Below, one piece after another: positions 37,101 to 44,672 of a stretch of DNA of 48,674 nucleotides (positions are counted from its first letter, which is position 1; every line of letters begins with the position of its first letter). Position numbers and translations under genes: made by a program. The notes beneath the pieces are model-generated. The model was not told where the DNA came from. It ran no database searches and was given only the letters and a program-made list of their open reading frames with translations. The stretch is from contig JAFYDK010000137.1 of the NCBI GenBank assembly GCA_017544805.1, positions 1 to 48,674 of the forward strand, read 5' to 3'. Source of the DNA: Bacteroidales bacterium (lineage in GTDB: Bacteria > Bacteroidota > Bacteroidia > Bacteroidales > UBA3824).

Positions 37101-37290
37101 TTACCGAGCCGCTTTGTACGGCGAAGTATTCGTCAAAAAGCTTGAGATATTTTTCCACAAGTTCCTGACTGAGTTGCAATTTGAGATACGACTCAACAAT
37201 GGTGCGGGCATCATCCGACATCTCGCCGGTGTTTACCGTAGCCACGATTGCAAACATTTGCATTAATGCACTTAATATCGACTCGTTCAT
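34183..37290 (-). CDS. ABCG-type ABC transporter with TerB-like N-terminal domain
   Basis: A 1035-aa protein. Residues about 1-60 (ALMQMFAIVATVNTGEMSDD) look like a TerB-type helical domain, followed by an unassigned region to about 250. The ATPase domain (about 255-480) has Walker A GGSGVGKST, the Q-loop VIGYVPQDD, signature ISGGQRKRLN, Walker B VLIADEPTSG and the H-loop VNIHQPSS: ABCG/White type. A CPLCG motif follows. Membrane helices begin near 590, with a long exterior loop (about 790-985, charged and helical) and a last helix at about 1000-1018. As a half transporter it should dimerise. The substrate is unknown; Bacteroidetes have many uncharacterised homologues. A TACCTTTG -7 element lies upstream. 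Confidence 0.85.
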   Translation of the reverse strand: MNESILSALMQMFAIVATVNTGEMSDDARTIVESYLKLQLSQELVEKYLKLFDEYFAVQSGSVKKNSEKQRKRNSMNSVKVLKICNEINETLQQRDKVIVVIRLLEFVKNTVTDKELDFINTVAETFNILEQEYTDLKTFVLYSEEQIADKSQFMIIGSQEIPTELASAKFLFEKNIKGVIEIIRMKSTNLLFFKYKGDDALYMNSSQVIPNRTYLLGNGTVIKNPKITPIYFSDISSRFILDEQKARLEFCADNIEFKYSNTENGIHKFSFYEESGNLIGIMGGSGVGKSTLLNLLIGNYPLAGGKITINGYDYASGKEKLKGVIGYVPQDDLLIEELTVFENLYFNAKLCFSEFSEHHIIQTVMRILMEMDLNEIRDLKVGGPLNKFISGGQRKRLNIALELMREPSVLIADEPTSGLSSADSEMVMTLLKEQTFKGKLVIVNIHQPSSDIFKMFDKILVMDRGGYPAYYGNPLDAIAYFKNISNNISAQDGECPLCGNVNPEQILETLEAKMVNEYGKLTRNRKISPKEWYELFNENIAPKIEQKKKSFPQTETEIPENNFKVPSKFNQFKIFFRRNVLSKIVDKQYMLINLLESPVLAAILAFFIKFYSGTPDEPESYVFANNENIPAYIFMCVICSMFIGLTVSAEDIIRDRMILSRERFLNLSWSSYINSKTATLFIISAIQTLSFVLIGNLILEIHGLTLQYWLVLFSTSCFANLLGLNISSALTSVVNIYILIPFIIVPQLLFAGVLVGFNKMHKSVASADKVPIIGDIMTSRWAYEALVITQFEDNEYNKHFYLVERQISQANYDATFLIPNLKTRIELTQKAFKTGENMDKTDKDILVIRNMVATLKASDGSTFARVNDITKDKFNDTLVYELNEFLDKLKSEAEQIQAACQEKKDAIYASLVKEYGSRAEVLKLQRENQNKRLDEMLLNKNEVDKIFETKDGKLIQQKDPAYHITHFRNGRAHFYSPIKKLGGLEINTYTFNVIFIWLTTTLCYFALKFLLLKKLLNQMSKFQFKLKLKSEKKH

Positions 37291-37325
37291 AATTCGTATT
37301 AAAAAAAATCTTTTTAGTTATTGGA

Positions 37326-37333
37326 CAAAGGTA
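37326..37333 (-). promoter_or_regulatory. -7 element for the ABCG transporter operon
   Basis: CAAAGGTA reads TACCTTTG on the minus strand, an exact TAnnTTTG match, 36 bases upstream of the start. The identical octamer precedes coaD at 41133-41140. Confidence 0.55.
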
Positions 37334-37360
37334 AACATTATTCCGTAAATAACAAAAAAT

Positions 37361-37387
37361 AGGGGCGTTTTTTCCTTTTGCGCCCCT
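37361..37387 (-). terminator. Terminator downstream of the chemoreceptor gene
   Basis: A 7-bp stem AGGGGCG/CGCCCCT (37361-37367 with 37381-37387), 13-nt loop, followed on the minus strand by ATTTTTTG. It lies 7 bases past the receptor stop codon. Confidence 0.75.
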
Positions 37388-37394
37388 TATTTTT

Positions 37395-39506
37395 TTAGAA
37401 TTTTTCGTAATTAGAATCCGCAGAATCGTCTTTCATATCAATAAACGTTCCTTTGGATTTTTCCGGAATTTGTTTGTTGTATTGTTTCTGCGGTTTGTTT
37501 TTAACGGCAATAGAAGTACTTCCCGGGAGTTCGCCTTTGGCCTCAGATGCCGGCTGAGGTTTTTGAGTATGCGTTTTTGGCGGTTGGGGTTCTTGATGGT
37601 TGGTGTTAATTTTACCGTTAAAACTTTTCGATTCTTTGTAAGTTTTTTGAGTGTTTTTATAAGATGTCTTGTCAGCGGTGTCATTTTTAGAGGTTTTGAA
37701 GAATGAAACCGTATCGCTGAGGTCTTGACTTTTGCAGTCCAACTGATAACTTGTGGCGGCAAGTTCTTCGGCTGAGGCGGCATATTTTTGCGTTACTTCG
37801 TTAAGCAGTTGAACGGCTTTGTTAATTTGTCCTATGCCCGTATTTTGTTCAGCACCGGCAGCGGCAATTTCTCTTACTAAATCTGTCGTTTTTTCGATTT
37901 CGGGAATGATTTTTTTTAACAAATGTTCTGCGTTTTCGGAAATTGCAACGCCTTCTTTTGAGACTTTGTCGATTTCAGAAGCTGCTATTGCGCTGCGTTC
38001 TGCAAGTTTTCTAACTTCAGCGGCAACAACGGCAAAACCTTTTCCTTGTTCACCGGCGCGGGCGGCTTCAACAGCGGCGTTGAGAGCCAAAATATTGGTT
38101 TGGAATGCTATTTCGTCAATAATCGAAATTTTTCCGGCAATATCTTTCATTGCAGCCATACTTTTTTGACTCTCCTGACTGCTTTGTTTGATACTTTGAA
38201 GCACCATAGCGGCGATTTTTTCGGTTTGACGAGCGTTGTCGGTATTTTGATTGATTCCCGCTGTCATTTCTTCGATTGAAGAAGAAACTTCCTCTGCAGA
38301 GGCGGCTTGAACGTTAGCATCATCGGACATATTATGAGCCGTTTGCGAGAGTTTGGCACTTGTTTGCAAAATGTTTGATGCGCCTTCACGGAATTTGGAA
38401 ATTACTTCTTGTAATTTTTTCGTCATTGATTCAAGAGCCTCGGACATTTGTCCGAATTCATCATGCGATTCTATTTTAACACTTTGAGTTAAATCTCCTT
38501 GTGAAATATTTTTTATGCCATTCAACGTATTAGCGGCGCGTCTGCTGACTTTTTTGTGAATTATAATACTTGAAGCGGCACTGACGAAAATAATCACCAA
38601 AAACAAGATTACAAACATATTAATGGTTTTTAACTGGTTTGAGACCATGGTTTCGATAGCTGTTTGAGAAAGTTTTGCGCCTTTTGTGTTGAAGAAATTT
38701 ACTATTTGGTCAAGTTCTTCTACGATATTTGCGATGTTGTTATTGGCTCTTTCTGCCTCGCTTTTGCATGAATAATACTCTTGAGTTTTGCTGACGTATT
38801 CGTTGTAATCTTTCAAAGAGTTGTCGTAAAGTTGGGGTTGTGATATTGATGAAGTCCAAATTTTTAAGTTTTGGAGTTCGTTTTTCACGGAATTTATAAT
38901 ATCGTTTATGGCGGCTTGGTCTTTGATATTGCCTTTTAAGTTTTCTATGCTGCGGATTATTTCTGATAACCTGATAATTCGGTTTTGATTTTCCAATTGA
39001 TTTCCCGAGTGTTTTTCAAAAAAGCTTCTGACTTTTAGGAGGTTGTTGCAGAATTCAGTTTTGCAGTTTTCCATTTGCGAATAAAGTGAAGCCATTTTTT
39101 GATGTCGGTCGATGACTATACTTGTTGTTAAAACATAATTTTCAATACTTTTGCTAAGTTTGTTAAAATCATTCATATCTTCGTTTTGAATTAGCGGTTT
39201 TAACGCAGAAATTATGTCTTGACATTTTTTTTGATAAGTTTCATGTTTTTGGCGGGCACTCATGTCATTATTTCTGATATATTCGTTGAAATAATTCACA
39301 TCCAAAGCTATGTTTAACTTTAAGTCTTGAGTCATAAGGCTCTGAGGAATAACGTATTTTTGAGCGAAATTCATGTGTCCCATTGATTCTTTTGAGAGTA
39401 TGAAGACAAAGATTCCGACTATTGCGACAGACAAAAAAATTGCTCCGAAACAAAAGGCTAATTTTATGCCTATTTTTTTGTCTCTTAAAAATCCGAAAAG
39501 TTCCAT
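37395..39506 (-). CDS. Methyl-accepting chemotaxis-type receptor
   Basis: A 703-aa transmembrane receptor. TM1 is at about residues 12-34; the exterior helical sensor spans about 35-295, with no PAS or Cache signature seen. TM2 lies near 296-318 ([20 protein letters not shown]). HAMP follows (about 320-372), then the cytoplasmic signalling coiled coil (about 380-615) with a conserved tip ([40 protein letters not shown]). The C-terminal 90 residues are Lys/Pro/Gln-rich and disordered, ending SADSNYEKF, not the NWETF-type CheR site. No cheA, cheW or motility gene is in the window. Ligand and output are unknown. Confidence 0.92.
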   Translation of the reverse strand: MELFGFLRDKKIGIKLAFCFGAIFLSVAIVGIFVFILSKESMGHMNFAQKYVIPQSLMTQDLKLNIALDVNYFNEYIRNNDMSARQKHETYQKKCQDIISALKPLIQNEDMNDFNKLSKSIENYVLTTSIVIDRHQKMASLYSQMENCKTEFCNNLLKVRSFFEKHSGNQLENQNRIIRLSEIIRSIENLKGNIKDQAAINDIINSVKNELQNLKIWTSSISQPQLYDNSLKDYNEYVSKTQEYYSCKSEAERANNNIANIVEELDQIVNFFNTKGAKLSQTAIETMVSNQLKTINMFVILFLVIIFVSAASSIIIHKKVSRRAANTLNGIKNISQGDLTQSVKIESHDEFGQMSEALESMTKKLQEVISKFREGASNILQTSAKLSQTAHNMSDDANVQAASAEEVSSSIEEMTAGINQNTDNARQTEKIAAMVLQSIKQSSQESQKSMAAMKDIAGKISIIDEIAFQTNILALNAAVEAARAGEQGKGFAVVAAEVRKLAERSAIAASEIDKVSKEGVAISENAEHLLKKIIPEIEKTTDLVREIAAAGAEQNTGIGQINKAVQLLNEVTQKYAASAEELAATSYQLDCKSQDLSDTVSFFKTSKNDTADKTSYKNTQKTYKESKSFNGKINTNHQEPQPPKTHTQKPQPASEAKGELPGSTSIAVKNKPQKQYNKQIPEKSKGTFIDMKDDSADSNYEKF

Positions 39507-39561
39507 GTTTTTTTTATTTTTATTGTTAATAATACTTTCTTTTAAAAATGCAAATATCTTG

Positions 39562-39569
39562 CAAAAATA
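39562..39569 (-). promoter_or_regulatory. Candidate -7 element for the chemoreceptor gene
   Basis: CAAAAATA reads TATTTTTG on the minus strand, fitting TAnnTTTG, 56 bases upstream of the start at 39506. An alternative, GATATTTG, is close by. Confidence 0.4.
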
Positions 39570-39623
39570 GTTAATTTTATATAAAAAACAAATTAATATT
39601 ATTTTCTTTTAATGACCAAATTT

Positions 39624-40538
39624 TTATTCAAAAACTTTACCTAAATCTTTAGAAAAATCGGGACGGTAATTTTCGTTGCTTTCTAATTGTTGAAACCAGC
39701 CTTTTGAAAAACCTAATTCAAATGCTTTATCGCAAACTTTGTCGTATTCATCTTTTGTAAGTTTTCTGTTTAATTCGTTTATTTCCAATGCTTTGTATTC
39801 GGGATAATATTGAGCCATCAACGAGAGATGAATGTTTGGCGAGATTTCAAAAGCTAAATCTTCCAAGGCTTTGATTGAGTTTTCAACATTATTTGGTAAA
39901 ACTAAATGCCTTATAATCAGACCGTTTTCAGCTTGTCCTGAATCATTTATTTCAAGTCTTGAACCTTTTTGGAAGTACATTTCTTTTATTGCTTTGATAG
40001 CGGTTTGAGGATAATTTGGTGCAGAGGAAAATTCAACACCTTTTTTCTCGATGCCGTACTTAAAGTCAGGCAAGTAAACGTCCACATAATCAGCGATTTC
40101 CTTTAGAGTTTCAACATCGTCGTAACCGTTGGAATTGTAAATAATTGTCGGATTGAAGCCACGTTTTTTTAGTAAATCGATGATAGTTTTCATCTGAAAA
40201 ATTTGATGGGAGGGAGAAACGAAACCGACGGTGTTGATACCTTCGTTGCAAAGTATATTTGCTATTTTATCGACAGCTTTTTGATAACTTGTAATTTCTT
40301 TATTTGTAGTTTTTTGTTGAGAAATCATGTAATTTTGACAGAAAACGCATTTTAAATTGCATGATGAGAAAAAGACATTACAAACGCCTTTTTCACCGCC
40401 TAAAACGGGTTCTTCTCCTTTGTGCACACAAATTTCAGAGATATGAGGTTTGCCGTCAATTCCGCAAAATCCTAATTTTGAGCTTGTTCTGTCTGCGCCG
40501 CATTTTCTTGGGCACATATTACAATTATGAATGTCCAT
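39624..40538 (-). CDS. Radical SAM protein, PflA-like activating enzyme family
   Basis: A 304-aa protein. The radical SAM cluster motif CxxxCxxC is in SCNLKCVFCQNYMIS (Cys about 59-66). An extra N-terminal Cys set, CNMCPRKCGADR with GFCGIDG (residues 6-28), may bind another iron-sulfur cluster. Next come INTVGFVSPSHQI and DYVDVYLPDFKYG, the SAM-binding and barrel motifs of the putative pyruvate formate-lyase activating enzyme group. The role is to make a glycyl or similar radical, or to act on a small molecule; no formate-lyase-like partner gene is adjacent. Length is normal for this uncharacterised group. Confidence 0.85.
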   Translation of the reverse strand: MDIHNCNMCPRKCGADRTSSKLGFCGIDGKPHISEICVHKGEEPVLGGEKGVCNVFFSSCNLKCVFCQNYMISQQKTTNKEITSYQKAVDKIANILCNEGINTVGFVSPSHQIFQMKTIIDLLKKRGFNPTIIYNSNGYDDVETLKEIADYVDVYLPDFKYGIEKKGVEFSSAPNYPQTAIKAIKEMYFQKGSRLEINDSGQAENGLIIRHLVLPNNVENSIKALEDLAFEISPNIHLSLMAQYYPEYKALEINELNRKLTKDEYDKVCDKAFELGFSKGWFQQLESNENYRPDFSKDLGKVFE

Positions 40539-40544
40539 CTTAAT

Positions 40545-40622
40545 TATTTTTAATTTCTAATTTCTAATTTTTAATTTCTAATTTTTAATTTTTAATTGTT
40601 AATTTTTAATTTTTAATTGTGA
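40545..40622. repeat. AATTTTTAATTTCTAATTTTT tandem tract (2 of 3)
   Basis: About 78 bp of 7-10-base near-repeats of TTTCTAATT, TTTTTAATT and TTGTTAATT, filling the gap between coaD and the radical SAM gene. Its make-up is like that of the tracts at 18186 and 43063 but with more T and fewer GTC units. Confidence 0.65.
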
Positions 40623-40623
40623 A

Positions 40624-41112
40624 TTATGAATTAATTGAGTATCCGAAAAAATATTCAAAATCGATTCCTTGAGGCAGGAATTTTCTTGCATCGCGTTTGT
40701 AATGTATAATTTCCCTTGCTATAGATGAGCTGAGGCTTGTATATTCGGGCAGTGCTAAAAGGAAAACTGTTTCTATCTCTGGCTGCATCAGCCTGTTAAC
40801 CTCGGCTATTGAATGTTCGTATTCATAGTCGCCGGAGTTTCTCACGCCGCGCAAAATATGTGTTGCTCCGTTTTCTTTGCAAAAATCCACAGTTAGGTTA
40901 GTATAAGTTTTGATTTCGACTCTCGGAGAGTCTTTGAAAACGGTTTTGATGAGTTCGATACGTTTTTCGACGGGCATAAAACCGTGTTTTTCGCTGTTTA
41001 TTCCGACTGCGATAATAATTTTGTCAAAAAGGTTTAAACCTCTGATAACCAATGATTCATGTCCAACCGTAAATGGATCGAAAGATCCGGGGAAAACTGC
41101 TGTTCTATACAT
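40624..41112 (-). CDS. coaD: Phosphopantetheine adenylyltransferase
   Basis: A 162-aa enzyme of the fourth step of CoA synthesis (4'-phosphopantetheine plus ATP gives dephospho-CoA). The nucleotidyltransferase motif AVFPGSFDPFTVGHESLV carries the xxGH site (residues 5-22), and the second motif SLSSSIAREI is at about 125-135, with HILRGVRNSGDYEYE between. All are intact at normal length. The -7 element TACCTTTG lies 21 bases upstream. Confidence 0.96.
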   Translation of the reverse strand: MYRTAVFPGSFDPFTVGHESLVIRGLNLFDKIIIAVGINSEKHGFMPVEKRIELIKTVFKDSPRVEIKTYTNLTVDFCKENGATHILRGVRNSGDYEYEHSIAEVNRLMQPEIETVFLLALPEYTSLSSSIAREIIHYKRDARKFLPQGIDFEYFFGYSINS

Positions 41113-41132
41113 TTTTTTGATAAAATTTTCTG

Positions 41133-41140
41133 CAAAGGTA
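41133..41140 (-). promoter_or_regulatory. -7 element for coaD
   Basis: CAAAGGTA reads TACCTTTG on the minus strand, 21 bases upstream of coaD. The element overlaps a short dyad, AAAGGT-ATC-ACCTTT, that could serve as an operator. Confidence 0.5.
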
Positions 41141-41225
41141 TCACCTTTTTTTTAATTCTTATGGCATTTTTTCGGAATTTTTTTTAGCGAGTCTCAAATC
41201 GTTTTTTGTTTTGTTGAAAATATAT

Positions 41226-41308
41226 AAAAAAAGCATTAGAACCTCTAAATTCCTAAAAGGTGTGCCATAAAGCTATCCTTTTTTGAATCCTATTCTAATG
41301 CTTTTTTT
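41226..41308 (-). terminator. Long-stem, large-loop hairpin at the end of the ABC/OmpA operon
   Basis: A 16-bp perfect stem, AAAAAAAGCATTAGAA (41226-41241) with 41293-41308, encloses a 51-nt loop containing an inner stem AAAAGG (41255-41260) / CCTTTT (41277-41282). On the minus strand it follows the ATPase stop by 23 bases and ends in a T run, so it can terminate the operon. The nested fold is unusually elaborate and may be a processed 3' RNA. Confidence 0.6.
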
Positions 41309-41331
41309 CTAAAGTTGAAGAGTAAAAATTT

Positions 41332-42213
41332 TTATTTCTTGTTCACCTCGTCCATAAGGCGTTCTATTTCTCTGACGTATTCAGCGAATTGTTGTGTTTC
41401 GCGGATTTTTTCTGTGCGGCGGCCTTGCCCGAACGAAATATTTTTAATGGCATGAATCCTACACGGATTAGCGGCCAAAACTATTATTCTGTTCGACAAA
41501 TAAACCGCTTCTGAAATATCGTGCGTAACGTTGATTATAGTCGGGTCTAAATCACTATTATAATAAACGTCCAAAAGCGTTTTCTGCATTTCACGCTTTG
41601 AGAAAATATCCAGCGCAGAGGTTGCCTCATCAAGTAAAAGCACCTGCGTTTTATCAACCAAATTGCGGGCAATCGAAACCCTTTGCAACTGACCGCCTGA
41701 AAGTGCAGGATATTGTGCCCACTTGTCTTTTTGGTCTTCAAGACCAACAATGCGCAACATTTCCAAAGCACGCTCCTGAGCCTCTTTTTCCGGAATATTT
41801 TTAAGTTTCAACGGTAACATCACATTTTCCAAAACCGTCATCCATGGAAATGCTGAATATTGCTGAAAAACCATCGGAATATGATGAGAAGAATCTATCT
41901 CCTTGCCGTAAAATTTTATGCTGCCTGAATCAGGTTTGTTAAGACCCGATAACAACTTCAAAATCTGCGACTTGCCGCTACCCGATGCACCAAGAATGCT
42001 CACAAACTGTCCCTCGCCAGGAATATCCTCTATCCGCAGATTAAAATTGTCAAAAAGAGTAAAAACTCCGTTTGAAGTCTTGAAACTCAAATTAACATTA
42101 CTCAAATTGAAAATATCAACCTTATTTGTCTCAGCAGTTGCAATTATTGTTTGTGCCTCATTTTTAACAGGTTGTTGTTGCGGCGTATTTTGTTGTGTTA
42201 AATTTTCAAACAT
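41332..42213 (-). CDS. ABC transporter ATP-binding protein, NitT/TauT type
   Basis: A 293-aa ATPase. A Gln/Pro-containing N-terminal extension of about 35 residues precedes the domain. Walker A is LGASGSGKSQILKLL (about 72-86), Q-loop MVFQQYSAFPWMTV, signature ALSGGQLQRVSIARNL, Walker B VLLLDEATSALD and H-loop NVTHDISEAVY. The FPWMTVLEN stretch and overall form match SsuB/TauB/NrtD-like proteins of nitrate, sulfonate and taurine importers. Its ATG is adjacent to the permease stop (no gap). It is the last gene of the five-gene operon, before a large hairpin. Confidence 0.9.
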   Translation of the reverse strand: MFENLTQQNTPQQQPVKNEAQTIIATAETNKVDIFNLSNVNLSFKTSNGVFTLFDNFNLRIEDIPGEGQFVSILGASGSGKSQILKLLSGLNKPDSGSIKFYGKEIDSSHHIPMVFQQYSAFPWMTVLENVMLPLKLKNIPEKEAQERALEMLRIVGLEDQKDKWAQYPALSGGQLQRVSIARNLVDKTQVLLLDEATSALDIFSKREMQKTLLDVYYNSDLDPTIINVTHDISEAVYLSNRIIVLAANPCRIHAIKNISFGQGRRTEKIRETQQFAEYVREIERLMDEVNKK

Positions 42214-43062
42214 TTAGAATAATCTTTTGCGGTTGTACTTTGAAGGAAACAATATTTTATCAATAAATTTCAGGCACAAATCCTGACAAATACCGATAAC
42301 AATAACCAAAATCAGAAGTGCATAGACCTCAGGCATGTGGCTCATACGCGTCATATTTTGAATGAGTGCACCAATTCCAGAAACGCTACCGTCTTTGTAA
42401 AGCATTTCAACGATAACAATGTAACTCCAACTTATACCTGTTAAAGTAATGATTTCCTGAGATATAGTTCTTGTTACATACGGAAAATAAACGTGTCTGA
42501 AAGATTGCCAAGGCGTTGCGCCAAGAGTTTTAATCGTTTGAAGATATACATAATCCTTGTCATTTGTCGGATTTTGAAGGTCGTTTACCTTGTTTGCAAC
42601 GGCAGGAAGAATGTAAATCAAAAGCGAAAACGTTAAGAAGGAAACTTTCATGCCGAAAGTCAAGCCGAAAATCGCAATAAAAATTCCTGACATCGCCGGA
42701 ATCGGCAAATAACGCACTGAATTAATGTATTTTCCAATAATCAAATTGTTAATCGGAAAGAGAGAAATAAAAAATCCTACCGGCAACGAAATCAAGATTG
42801 CCCAAAAATACGACATTAAGTTCAATTTAATTGAATACCAAGCATTTGCAAACATATCGTAATCAGAAATTAATGTCGAATAACTTGCCAAAACTTTTAA
42901 CGGAGAAGGCAATATTTTTTCAGGAATAAGTTCTAACGAACAGACAACCTGCCAAAGAATAGCAATTAAAAACATTCCTGAAACGGCGATAATAATTTTC
43001 GTTGTCTTTGACAATGAAGAATCATCACCACCTAATTTAAATAATTCTTTTAATACAGCCAT
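42214..43062 (-). CDS. ABC transporter permease, NitT/TauT type
   Basis: A 282-aa inner-membrane protein with about six helices, the first at about residues 20-40 (IIIAVSGMFLIAILWQVVC). The binding-protein-dependent permease EAA loop is present: TIKTLGATPWQSFRHVYFPY. Later helices include EIITLTGISWSYIVIVEMLY and the C-terminal LLILVIVIGICQDLCLKF. It matches the TauC/SsuC/NrtB family. The ATG at 43062 is used because the longer frame starts with a TTG inside a repeat tract. It pairs with the ATPase directly downstream. Confidence 0.9.
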   Translation of the reverse strand: MAVLKELFKLGGDDSSLSKTTKIIIAVSGMFLIAILWQVVCSLELIPEKILPSPLKVLASYSTLISDYDMFANAWYSIKLNLMSYFWAILISLPVGFFISLFPINNLIIGKYINSVRYLPIPAMSGIFIAIFGLTFGMKVSFLTFSLLIYILPAVANKVNDLQNPTNDKDYVYLQTIKTLGATPWQSFRHVYFPYVTRTISQEIITLTGISWSYIVIVEMLYKDGSVSGIGALIQNMTRMSHMPEVYALLILVIVIGICQDLCLKFIDKILFPSKYNRKRLF

Positions 43063-43142
43063 ACTTTTTATTAATTGAAAATTGACAATGGACAATTGAC
43101 AATGGACAAATTAATTGTCAATTGCTAATTGTCAATTATTAA
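43063..43142. repeat. AATTGTCAATT-type tract inside the ABC/OmpA operon (3 of 3)
   Basis: About 70-80 bp of alternating ATTGACAATGGACAATTGAC and AATTGTCAATTGCTAATTGTC units with self-complementary halves, lying between the binding-protein gene and the permease gene of the same operon. It could fold in the mRNA and set the ratio of the upstream genes to the permease and ATPase. Confidence 0.7.
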
Positions 43143-44669
43143 TTATTTTGCAACAAGTTTAAACTCTGTCATTCTGTATCTTGGGTCAGAACCTTGTGAA
43201 CCGGCAGCAATTGCTTTTTGAGAACCGTTGCCCACAACGATAAACCTATTGGGGTCAAACTTGTACTCTTTCACCAAGAAATTCTTGATACTCAACGCTC
43301 TACGATACGAAAGATCTTGATTCAAAGCAGCACTACCGGTATTGTCAGTGTTACCTTCAATCATAATTCGTGCGCCTGAAAACTGTTTTGCAATCGGCAC
43401 AAATTCTCTCGTGATAACCTCTCTTGCACTTTGATTCAACACGTCGGAATTAACATCGTACTCAACCGAAACAGTCTTGTTTGAAATTTTTTCTTCTTCT
43501 TTTACTTCAACGGCTTTTACCTCGGTAAACTCTTTTACCTTTTCGGCTTTTTGATCGCCTTTTACCTGAGAAGGATTGTCAAAAAGTGATTCGATAATTG
43601 AACCGTCAGCAACTTTTTGCCAAGGTAACGGATTTTTACAAAGTCCGAGACCTTCGTAAGTACCTGCCATTTTGTTGTAAAGATCTTCACCTTTCACGCA
43701 ACTTGTACAAGTGGTAAGACCGAAAAAGTTTGCTTCGTCTTCCAAAGTTGCATAATAAATGTTTTGAGAACCGTCAATCACAAAATCTTCATCAACTTGA
43801 TAAGCCTTTGCAAAGGCCTTAGCAGCCTGTTTAACAGCACTCGGATTGTTGTTCATCTGAGAGTTAGCATACAAAAGGGCTGAAAGTAGTTTCGTAACTT
43901 TTTCTCTGTTTTTTTCAATGTAACTTTGTTTTGCAATAAGTCCGTCGCAAATAATTGACGAGGCTTGTTTTGTAGAAATCAACACCTTAGAACCCGGAAC
44001 ACTGCTAACAATATCCTGATCGTCAGGCGAGAAAACAACAGCCGCATCGCATTGTCCCGCTTTAAAAATTGAAGCCGCATCCAAACCGCTTGCAACGATT
44101 TTGAGGTTTACTTTGTCCGGGTCAACAGAAGATGAGGTATTAATCTCGCTATAATTCATATTGTTGGTTTCCAACGTGTTAATAAGTAACGTATTGGACG
44201 CTGTACCCTCTGAACACGCAACAACCTTTCCTCTAAGGTCAGCAACGGTTCTAATTTTAGAGTTAACAACAATAGCGTCTGCACCACGGCTCCAATTGCT
44301 GATGTTGATGAACTTAGCATCGTTCATATCTGAGCCTCTTGACATTTCAACGCCGAGTGCGTCTGCTGTACAATAAATAAGGTCGATGTCGCCTGATTTA
44401 AAAGCAGAACGTCCGGCAGCAAAATCATCTTGAACAATGATTTTTGCTTTAAGACCGTAATCTTTGTAAAGAATACAATCTTCGTTAGGGTCAGCACCGT
44501 TGTTAAGATACATAAACGGTAAGAAACCGGCGTAAGTATTTGTGCCTATTGTGATTACGTCGCCGTCAGAGCCACCGAGACCTTTTTGTCCCGCAACGTA
44601 CAAGCCGCCCGCTACTGCGCCTACTCCGACAACGCCTATTAATGCTTTTGCAAATTTTGTTAATGCCAT
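43143..44669 (-). CDS. ABC solute-binding protein fused to an OmpA peptidoglycan-binding domain
   Basis: A 508-aa protein. Residues about 5-28 (FAKALIGVVGVGAVAGGLYV) are a signal anchor or signal peptide. About 37-345 is a periplasmic binding protein of the NMT1/TauA type: VITIGTNTYAGFLPFMYLNN, IDLIYCTADALGVE, VVACSEGTASNTLLINTL, DAAVVFSPDDQDI. A charged Lys/Glu/Val linker (about 370-395) leads to an OmpA C-terminal domain (about 398-508): IMIEGNTDNTGSAALNQDLS plus YRRALSIKNFLV, with the Asp and Arg that hold diaminopimelate in this family. It should tie substrate sensing to peptidoglycan. Four Cys lie at 323-347, possibly disulphides. Substrate unknown; it lies 3 bases from the next gene. 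Confidence 0.88.
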   Translation of the reverse strand: MALTKFAKALIGVVGVGAVAGGLYVAGQKGLGGSDGDVITIGTNTYAGFLPFMYLNNGADPNEDCILYKDYGLKAKIIVQDDFAAGRSAFKSGDIDLIYCTADALGVEMSRGSDMNDAKFINISNWSRGADAIVVNSKIRTVADLRGKVVACSEGTASNTLLINTLETNNMNYSEINTSSSVDPDKVNLKIVASGLDAASIFKAGQCDAAVVFSPDDQDIVSSVPGSKVLISTKQASSIICDGLIAKQSYIEKNREKVTKLLSALLYANSQMNNNPSAVKQAAKAFAKAYQVDEDFVIDGSQNIYYATLEDEANFFGLTTCTSCVKGEDLYNKMAGTYEGLGLCKNPLPWQKVADGSIIESLFDNPSQVKGDQKAEKVKEFTEVKAVEVKEEEKISNKTVSVEYDVNSDVLNQSAREVITREFVPIAKQFSGARIMIEGNTDNTGSAALNQDLSYRRALSIKNFLVKEYKFDPNRFIVVGNGSQKAIAAGSQGSDPRYRMTEFKLVAK

Positions 44670-44672
44670 GAT

